A DNA stretch of 64,000 nucleotides from Byssochlamys sp. IMV 00236. Lineage: Eukaryota; Ascomycota; Eurotiomycetes; Eurotiales; Thermoascaceae. Below the pieces are notes generated by a model that saw only the letters and a list, made by a program, of their open reading frames with translations, did not search any database and was not told where the DNA came from. The position numbers and the translations under genes are program-made. Location of the stretch: contig MSJH02000539.1 in assembly GCA_001931875.2 (NCBI GenBank), forward strand, positions 38,841 to 102,840, given 5' to 3'. Of this stretch, positions 56,623 through 64,000 are shown one piece after another (position 1 is the stretch's first letter; each line of letters opens with the position of its first letter).

Positions 56623-58346
56623 TTAGCTTCGCCTCTTTATCTTGATTCGCACCCCTGAAGGCGGAACCAGAGCCTCGGCCATCCACCGATTTGCAGGTCT
56701 CTTTCCTTTATACTCAACCGGAAACTCGATATCATAATTCATTAGAAGATAGGCAACAATCATCTTGACCTCAAAATCAACCAGGAACCTACCCGGACAT
56801 GAATGACGTCCATGGCCAAAAGGCAGGTGTTCTGGCGATGTCGACACAAAGCTCAGATGGTTCGTGACTGACTTGCCTTTCGTATCTTTGGGAGTCGTCT
56901 CCCGGACTCGAGAAAACCGGAAAGGATCGTACTCGCGAGGATTCTCAAAGGCTTCGGGGTCGCATTGGAGTGGACGACCCAGGAAGGAGATGTATGCGCC
57001 TTTGGGAAGCTCAATGCCATCCTCCGTCTTGATTCCCTCGGTTAGAACCTTGCGGAAGACGCCCCTGTTGGTGTTTGAATGTAGACGCATGGTTTCACGA
57101 GCTACACTATCGGATCTGATCATCTGTGCGACCTTGTATTTGGTCCATTTGGCGTTGCTGTCGGGACCAATGATATCGGTGACTTCGTCGCGGAGGACGG
57201 AGATGGTATTGTATTGCGAGTCTGAGGCGAGAATATTGAGTATCATGTTTGTTACAAGGAGGGTTGTCTGATGTACGGCTGCAAAGTTGGCAAAACACAG
57301 TGGTCTGGACATGCTGGGGAGGTCGTGCAGTTCGTCTGGTCGCTCTTTCTGGGCGTAATGCAGCATTTTCTGGAAGAGATCCTGAGATTCTTTGCCATCG
57401 AGCTTTCCGGAGTTGTTGTGCTGGCTCAATGCTTGTACCCGCTGGCGATAAATAGGCTCTACTTGTTTCCTGACCTGTTCGATGTTTCGACGGAGATTCA
57501 TAGTAACCAACGGACCAACGATTGGGCGCAGAAGACGTGGAGTGGCACCAGTGAGACCACCGTTGATCACAATCCCATCATTGACCTTCCAGCAGGCTCG
57601 AAGATACACTTCGTTGCGGCCTATTGTTATCCAGTTAGAAAGGGAACAATTCCAGTAGGAAATAAGAAACATACACAGAGGAAACCCAACCATAAATCGA
57701 CTCGCCGCGGCAATCATGACCATTCGAATAGTCTCCAACAAATCCACTTCCTTCCATGACTCTTTATCACATCCGATATATTTATCAAATCCATACTTCA
57801 ATTCCTCATTCATACCCTCACAGACGGCCTCCAGCTTGGAATTGATATCCGACTTGACAAGCATACACGGCCAGGGATCGGCTTTGTATTTCTCATGGCC
57901 AAGCGCATACTTTAGCTGAACAAGTTCTAAGACGGCGTCGGCGTGACTGAGCTCATGTTCGGGACGGGCCAAGATCCCCAGCATTGTGCTTTGAGGCAAG
58001 ATGATATCGTGGCGAAATCCGAGACCTGGAACGAGGACTGTCTTACCACGTTTGGTATACTTCATGCATGTTAGTATTGCCATAACGTAAATGTAGAAGA
58101 ACGTGCCTTTTCATATGCTTCTTCGTATAGAGCCTCGCAATCGGTATAGTACCTCCATCTTGTTCGCCAACTGAATGTCCGTTTTCCATCAGGCTCACCA
58201 GCTAGCGGGAGATTTGCAGGATACTTGATGGCAAAGAATGCTTGATAGATCGTAAGTACAGCGCATATTACTAAAGCAGTAACGATCACTGCAGCCCATG
58301 TCTCGTTCCCTTCAGGAAAGGGTAGGGAATGAGCAAAAACTCCCAT
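56623..58346 (-). CDS. Cytochrome P450 monooxygenase (ent-kaurene-oxidase-like type)
   Basis: Three exons: 58346-58107, 58059-57675 and 57620-56623 (1623 nt, 540 aa). The first intron (47 nt, branch TACTAAC) has a GC donor (AAG|GCACGT). The nearby GT would break the frame, whereas the GC site gives Y-E-K-Y-T-K-R-G-K-T, as in related P450s. The N-terminal anchor is at about 18-38. E-x-x-R lies in A-R-E-T-M-R-L-H, the P-E-R-F-like segment is Y-D-P-F-R-F-S-R, and the haem loop is F-G-H-G-R-H-S-C-P-G. The H-G-R-H and the closing R-W-M-A-E-A segment are typical of the fungal CYP68/CYP503-like group that oxidises terpenoids. Divergent from the third P450, with 534 bp between the start codons. Confidence 0.92.
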
Positions 58347-58880
58347 ATTTTGGGACTGTCTGCTTGTATAGGATACTAATTTATCCAGGTAACTGATTTC
58401 TCAAGCAGAATGAGGGTCTTTGGCGCTTAAATGAGGGCGGTCACTGGAAGATCTAGGTCCTTAATACCGGGCCAGGTCTACTACACCTAATTACGAGCAA
58501 ATTTTTGTCAAGAAGAATACCAAGTATTGATAATAACCTTCGTATCTTACGATCGTGTCTTGGGCGGCAACGGAGCGATGGATGTAAGACTGTCTTGCAA
58601 TAATCCGCTCCCATGCATTGACTTTACGCTAGTCAACTGAATAGTCAAAGGCGAGAAGACTTGTAATTAATGACCTCGTAATCACTATTGGGGCCAAAAG
58701 TAACCATACGCACGAACCAAGGTTGCAATTCCTTTATGTAGCCAAGGAGCTTCTTGCCACATGAAAAGCTCTTGTAGTAAGCCAGAGAAAAGAAGGGAAC
58801 AAAAGAGATGGTCTTCTTTTTGGATATTCTCACCTTGTCAGACTTTTCTTGATCACCTTGAACAGCCTAAGCTCATCATC
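58347..58880. promoter_or_regulatory. Divergent promoter shared by two P450 genes
   Basis: 534 bp between the start codons of the second (minus) and third (plus) P450. It contains motif site 2 at 58429-58444. An in-frame extension of the third P450 upstream to 58761 has no family support and is taken as leader. Confidence 0.55.
58429..58444 (+). promoter_or_regulatory. Shared motif AAATGAGRGCGGTCAY, site 2
   Basis: Counterpart of the site at 54691-54706, here about 85 bp upstream of the start of the second P450 and within the region shared with the third. The match is in the same orientation on the plus strand. Confidence 0.35.
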
Positions 58881-60647
58881 ATGTTAGTCCAAGAGCTGTC
58901 CGTTCCATTGACCATCGGCGCAGCAGTTGGTGCGTTTGCTGCCTATGTGGTCGCTCGATGCATATACGATCTGTTTTTTCATCCGTTGCGTAAATTTCCC
59001 GGTCCCAAACGGGCAGCCATATGGTCTTTCTATGAGTTTTATTACGACGTCATTAAAGATGGCACTTATCTCTGGGAAATTCAGAAGATGCATGAAAAAT
59101 ATGGTACAGTTTTCATCCTCAACTATCTTGAATGCAAGACGGACTAACCATTCTCAAAGGCCCGATTATTCGCATCAACTCCAGATCTCTGCATATCCAC
59201 GACCCGGAATACTTCAACACCATCTACGCTGGAAGTGGCCGCAAGGTTAACAAAGAACTGTCAGCCGTGGGTGGCTATACATTCCCGCATTCCACTATCT
59301 CTACTCTCGATCATGACCTCCACCGCAAGCGTCGTGCCATTGTGAGCCCATACTTTTCCAAAAGGGCCATTGCGGACATTGAGCCTGCCATCCACGAGCG
59401 TATCGATGCATTGATATCCCGTCTCGCAGAAGCAAAAGGAAGCACCATCGACCTGACCTGTGCCTTTTCTGCCTTCACTGCAGATGTTGTCACCTACCAC
59501 TTTTATGGCACTCATGCAAACTATATCAGCAGCAAGGACTTCAAGTACGGGCTGAAGGATGCTCTGACTGTGTTGTTAAATCTATATAACCTCACACGCT
59601 TTCTGCCCATCCCTGCAACAACACTCAAGAGCCTCCCGTTGCCGATCCTCGGGTTGATCAACCAGAATTTCCCCCTTGTTGTGTCGGCGCGAGAGGGGAA
59701 CAAGAAGATGGTTTTGAACTATCTTAACAGCTCTGACGAGGAGAAAAGGGCTATGAAAGACGCTAGGTCCAAATCTGTGATTGTCAGCGCATTGACGGAT
59801 CCCAGCGTGCCCGATGAGGAGAAAACACTGGATCGTCTGTTGGATGAGGGCGAGACCATCATTTTTGCTGGAATTGACACCACTGCTAGAACGCTGTCTG
59901 TTGCATTGTTCCACTTGCTCAATAATAAGAAAGTGCTAATGAAGCTGCGGAAAGAATTGGAGGCTGTTGCAAAGCCGGATGGCCAACAATGGACCACAAC
60001 AGAGCTTGAGGCTGTGCCCTACATGGTGCGATTCTTATCGTTCGGTTCCTGTGCTGCAGATTTACTAATTCGCTATCTAGAGAGGTGTCGTCCAGGAAGC
60101 AATTCGACTTACCTACGGTCTAGTCGTGCGCATTCCAAGAATCTCCCCCCAAGAAGCTCTGCAATACAACGGTTTCGTGATTCCACCTGGAGTAAGCTTG
60201 CTTTCACCTATATCTTGCCCACTGTCTCCCTATTGACCCAAAAACAGACACCAGTCAGCCAGTCAACCTACCTGATCAACAATGACCCTTCCGCATTCCC
60301 AAATCCTCAAGTCTTCGACCCGGAACGTTGGGTCAAGGCAGCACAAGACGGTGTCAACCTCGACAAATACATGGTCAGCTTCAGCAAGGGCAGCAGAGCC
60401 TGTCTTGGTATCAAGTATGAGCTTCCATGACTGTTATCTAACCACGGCGTAACTGTTACTAATTCTTTACCGTAGCCTGGCATATGCAAAACTCTACCTC
60501 GGTATCGCAAGAGTTGCAACATCGTTGGACATGGACCTGTTTGAAACAACACAAAAAGATATCGATGTGTACCATACGCGAGGTTTCGCCTTTCCTAAGG
60601 AAGGTGACGGTGCAGTCAAGGTAAGGATTACGGGCGTGCGCAAGTAA
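58881..60647 (+). CDS. Cytochrome P450 monooxygenase (TRI4/CYP58-like)
   Basis: Five exons: 58881-59103, 59160-60025, 60081-60191, 60248-60414 and 60476-60647 (1539 nt, 512 aa). An N-terminal anchor is followed by F-F-H-P-L-R-K-F-P-G-P, the usual hinge of this fungal group. I-helix A-G-I-D-T-T-A-R, E-x-x-R in Q-E-A-I-R-L-T-Y-G, and haem loop F-S-K-G-S-R-A-C-L-G-I-N-L-A (completed by intron 4) are all present. The pattern I-R-I-N-S-R-S-L-H-I-H-D-P-E-Y and G-S-G-R-K-V-N-K is close to trichodiene-oxygenase-like P450s, which hydroxylate sesquiterpenes. With a TRI5-type cyclase 2.1 kb downstream, a role in oxidising its product is likely but unproven. All introns are GT-AG, 55-61 nt. Confidence 0.93.
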
Positions 60648-62754
60648 GCACTAAGTAAGCACTTAGCATCAAGTCACATTTTTTGGCGCTATGCAGAGGT
60701 CGCCAGCCCCGCGTGTTCCAGGATCTAGATCTATCGACGATGATCGCCGTTGTGGACGAGCTCACGGCCCGCCAACTGCTGACCGCACGGGCCAACGGTA
60801 AGCTGCTTACTCGAAACATTGAGGGACTGAAAATTGTTTTGGGACGAGTATATATAAAATTGGATGTGAAAGAAGGATTTCCCAATGAGGGAATTAAGTT
60901 TGATGTTCAGAGACAGCTTGTTCCCGTACTTTTTTCTTCGCCCCAACGCTGTAGTGGCTGTGGGATAGTTGGACATACCATTCGAATTGCCCTAGTAAAC
61001 AGCTATTCTTCTTGCAGGATAAATACTAACAAACTTTTAAATACGATTTGAATACAAACCAAAATTACGGTGCACCACTATTTCTGCAGTTTGGGGCGGT
61101 TTTTCAAGTCAGGATGACCAGTCTATGAAATAAACATGGATTGGCCAATCGATTACTAAACAAAGACACGGTTAGCAATCAATCATAATTGAGATTATGG
61201 AGTCCGTAAAAATAAGAATACGGTGCTTATGCAGGTAAGCAACATCGCCCCAAAGAACTAGTCTCTCCGGGATGTACTAAGTAACTTCCGCAGACTAAGT
61301 ACGGAGAACTCCGTAGTGCATAAGTATGGGATCCTCTATATTGCGTGGCCAATGTAGGACTTTCCTAACCCAGAGAGGTTCAATTGGCCTGCAATTCCGT
61401 CAATTTGCTTGGCTTGATAATATCAATAGCTATATCTGTTCACCGCGCGGGATGAGTCTATCAGATAAGTCCGCTCCCATAATGACTACGGTAGAGGATG
61501 AGATATATTGACTACCAACCGGACAACTTCCGTGACGAGAGGGCACTTTGACACCTGTTTCAAATAGTGTACAGTCATCCTGTGATCCTCCTCATTTTTG
61601 ACAGCCAGGGGATTCAGCTCAACCGGACTACCAAGGTACGAGTAGGAACTGGGAACAGCCAAGAATCACAAACGGACTGTTAGGGACCGACGATGTTTGC
61701 CAGAATGGGAAAATGGTATTAAAAAGGGAAGTAAGCAGAAAGAAAAGCTCCATAAAATGGGGATACAGAGAACTTCGTGGTCTAGAAAGACTAGCTGGCC
61801 AAGCGATACAGGATGAGACAATCACCGACTTGCTTAGGACAAATTTTACCACTGCCATTAGACCTTGACGCCACCGAGATCCGACCCGCTAACTGCATAC
61901 TCGACAGTAGTATTACTGAGTGTTTACCAAAGTCTTGTTTTCTTCGTATTTGTTGGTGGGGCGAAGGATTGAATCCTAGTTTAGTGCATGACACGCATTC
62001 CCTAGGAGTCCTCATTGCATCCATTCGCGAATCGAATTCTATCACCTGAAACACGGCCTGAAAGCACGACAAGTCCAAATCTGGAATGACGCTGTAGCCC
62101 ATGTCGTGATTACCTTTGTTGATGGAGCATCTACTAACTCTGGACTCTTGAACTATTCATGTCCACTCGTTTGGTGACCGATCTTCGGCCCCTCGCCGCA
62201 AGTATAGACTCCCAATGTTGCTCAGCATGCAGAATTTACAAATAAAATTACAGTTAGGAGTTGTTGGACACCTCCGCAGGGTAGACGGTTCTGCCCTTAT
62301 CTGATATGAGGCAAGTGAATATCAGTGAAAAGGCCGCGTAAAGACTAGTCTCCAATACATGCTTTTCGTAAGCTGGTGAGTTGATTCCATAACCCATTCC
62401 AGTGGCGACATAGGCGAGGTATATGCTGTTAAGACTGTATTGACAACCGCAACAGAAGAGAGATTATGCGTATCCGGCTGGTTAGTGCCATAGCCATGGA
62501 GCGTATCCTCTCAGTTGCATCCTGGGCCCATAGAAAGGTTATTCCTGATAGATCCAGCCTCTAGGTAAGAAAGTATCGCGGTAATGTTGATACACTGGAG
62601 TAGTAAGTATACGAAATCGCTCCAGCGCAAGAGGTGTGATTCTTCCATCTATTCTCTATGTTACGTTTCCAAGATACTTAAGCAGCCTCTGTTCCGGCAT
62701 TCTTTTTCCTAAGATATCAGCAAGCATCTTAACTTTCTTCGAATAGTCTCCATC
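60648..62754. other. Intergenic with a possible retroelement remnant
   Basis: 2.1 kb between the third P450 and the terpene cyclase. At 60683-61051 (+) a 122-codon frame carries C-S-G-C-G-I-V-G-H, a zinc-knuckle-like pattern that lacks the last Cys, as in gag or LINE ORF1 proteins. The rest, including the cyclase promoter, shows no genes. Confidence 0.4.
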
Positions 62755-63972
62755 ATGGATATGAAGACTTTTCCCGCCAACACCTACTGTGACTCCATTG
62801 TGCGCTTCCTTGATGCCATTGAGTACCATGATGACAACCTAACACACGATGAGCGTGTTGAAGGCCTTCGTCATGTTTATTCCAAGACAGCACAATACTT
62901 TACTGAGCCTCTTCCAAGGAGAATCCTCAAAGGTGTGGCTCCCCGCCGAATTGCTGCTGTCACTCGGACCATTTCCCATTTCATTGTCTATTGCTGGAGT
63001 AGACTACCTCGAGAAGCCCAAGTAGACGTCTGCATCTATCTCTCCATCATCAACGTTCTGGATGATGAGATCAACCACGACCCTAGTACCCAGATGGCCA
63101 CCTTCTGGGTAGACCTCATTCAGGGCAAACAACAGAAGCACCCCTTCTGGGTGCTGTTCAATGCTCATCTCCCCCGCCTCCTAAGCCACTATGGCAGCTT
63201 CTGCTCCTTCAATATTATGCGCTGCACTTTTGATTACTTTGAAGGATGCTGGATCGAGCAACACAACTTCCAGGGCTACCGTGGCGCGGACTGCTACCCT
63301 CTGTTCCTGCGACGGTTGAACTGTCTCGGTGGTGCTGTCGCAGGGACCCTGTTCCCCGCGGCCAAATTCGACGACCAGAAGCTCTTTACAGAGATCGCTT
63401 GCGTAATGGCGCAAATCGACGGGCCCGTTGCCCTGATGAACGATCTCTTCTCGTTCTACAAAGAATACGACCAGGACGAAGCCAATCTGGTTACCAACTG
63501 GTGCACTGTGGACGGAATCACTATGGATCAGGCCCTCCAACGTCTCACCGACGATTCAATCCATGCTTGCATACGGATTTTGGAACTATTGAAGGACAAA
63601 AACCCAGAGTTGCTGGCCACCATCCGCGGCTTTATCCACGGTTACGTAACGTGGCACATTTGCGACTTCAGATACAGATTGCGGGAGATTTACCAGCGCG
63701 ACGATTTACAAGAGTCGGGAGTCAAGTTCCGCGATTACTTTGACAAGGCGCTCGGTGTAGGATGGGTGGATATCGAGGAGTGGACTTGCCAAGTCGAAGG
63801 CTTTGAAGTCGATGGGCCGGCCCCCAAAGGATCTGAGACACAGGCATATCAGACCAACGCGTTTGCATTCTCCGTCGATGCACCCCAGTATCACAAAATG
63901 GATTACGTGGCGAGCTCAGTAATCAATCTGTTTGGATGGGCGATACGTTATTTGAGGGGGAACTCTCATTAG
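62755..63972 (+). CDS. Trichodiene-synthase-family (TRI5-like) sesquiterpene cyclase
   Basis: Class I terpene cyclase expected to ionise farnesyl diphosphate with Mg2+ and close a ring. Single exon, 405 aa, slightly longer than TRI5. The Asp-rich metal site is V-L-D-D-E-I-N-H-D (Asp103, Asp104). The NSE triad is N-D-L-F-S-F-Y-K-E (Asn229, Ser233, Glu237). The diphosphate-sensing R-Y pair is Arg306-Tyr307 in F-R-Y-R-L-R-E-I-Y. The segment [13 protein letters not shown] is conserved. The Asp-rich motif differs from the D-D-S-x-D/E of true trichodiene synthases, so the product may not be trichodiene. TRI5 of Fusarium has one intron; this gene has none. Three P450s lie upstream within 10 kb. The cluster may continue to the right beyond the window. 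Confidence 0.92.
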   Translation: MDMKTFPANTYCDSIVRFLDAIEYHDDNLTHDERVEGLRHVYSKTAQYFTEPLPRRILKGVAPRRIAAVTRTISHFIVYCWSRLPREAQVDVCIYLSIINVLDDEINHDPSTQMATFWVDLIQGKQQKHPFWVLFNAHLPRLLSHYGSFCSFNIMRCTFDYFEGCWIEQHNFQGYRGADCYPLFLRRLNCLGGAVAGTLFPAAKFDDQKLFTEIACVMAQIDGPVALMNDLFSFYKEYDQDEANLVTNWCTVDGITMDQALQRLTDDSIHACIRILELLKDKNPELLATIRGFIHGYVTWHICDFRYRLREIYQRDDLQESGVKFRDYFDKALGVGWVDIEEWTCQVEGFEVDGPAPKGSETQAYQTNAFAFSVDAPQYHKMDYVASSVINLFGWAIRYLRGNSH

Positions 63973-64000
63973 GCAGCGGAAAGGAAAGGTTATGTCAACA

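Noticed and set aside
58761..58880. N-terminal extension of the third P450
   Set aside because: Charged sequence upstream of a normal membrane anchor; the ATG at 58881 gives the standard P450 start.
1..64000. CRISPR arrays, rRNA, tRNA, intact transposons
   Set aside because: No regularly spaced direct repeats, no rRNA-like sequence, no convincing tRNA arms, and no complete transposase or reverse transcriptase frame seen.

Overview
This window is nuclear DNA of a filamentous ascomycete, most likely an Aspergillus or a close relative in the Eurotiales. The evidence is short spliceosomal introns (about 47-106 nt) with fungal branch points, two Zn(II)2Cys6 regulators, a recognisable VelB, a Pam17, fungal P450s, a GMC oxidase and a TRI5-type terpene synthase. 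I rebuilt exon structures by hand. Where exon lengths are given, the spliced CDS is a multiple of three and the reading frame stays open. An assembly gap (Ns at 31-51) lies at the left edge. I saw no rRNA, CRISPR array or intact transposon, and no tRNA I could support.

Layout. 0.8-11 kb holds a Zn2Cys6 regulator, a FAR-17a/AIG1-type membrane hydrolase, mitochondrial Pam17, an RRM-like protein and a DUF4396 membrane protein. 11.6-24 kb is a lipid-body neighbourhood: three caleosin genes in a row, the third continuing in frame into an FAD-linked oxidase, followed by a membrane-anchored SDR, a flavin monooxygenase and a DGAT2-type acyltransferase. 25.5-34.7 kb has a DUF1752/Reg1-like protein, a haloalkane-dehalogenase-like hydrolase, a second Zn2Cys6 regulator and a GMC oxidoreductase. 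36.4-37.8 kb is velB, with long gene-free flanks. 39.5-45 kb holds a multi-pass membrane protein, an ArsH-type flavin reductase, a frameshifted dihydroxyphthalate-decarboxylase-like gene and a dienelactone hydrolase. 45.4-51.2 kb is one very large ZNFX1-like helicase gene. 52.8-64 kb looks like a sesquiterpenoid cluster: three P450s and a trichodiene-synthase-family cyclase, with a decayed membrane-protein gene and transposon-like relics between them.

How it may work together (inference). Caleosins are Ca2+-binding lipid-droplet proteins, some with haem peroxygenase activity, and DGAT2 makes the triacylglycerol stored in droplets. The 11-24 kb block could therefore oxidise fatty-acid-type substrates at the droplet or ER surface, using the caleosin-oxidase fusion, SDR and FMO. 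The right-hand block would cyclise farnesyl diphosphate and decorate the product with three P450s. Two of those P450 promoters share a 16-bp motif. VelB, a general regulator of fungal secondary metabolism, sits in the middle.

The least expected observations are the caleosin-FAD oxidase fusion, with tandem splice acceptors that would decide whether the oxidase half is made, and three GC-AG introns whose use is required by reading frame.
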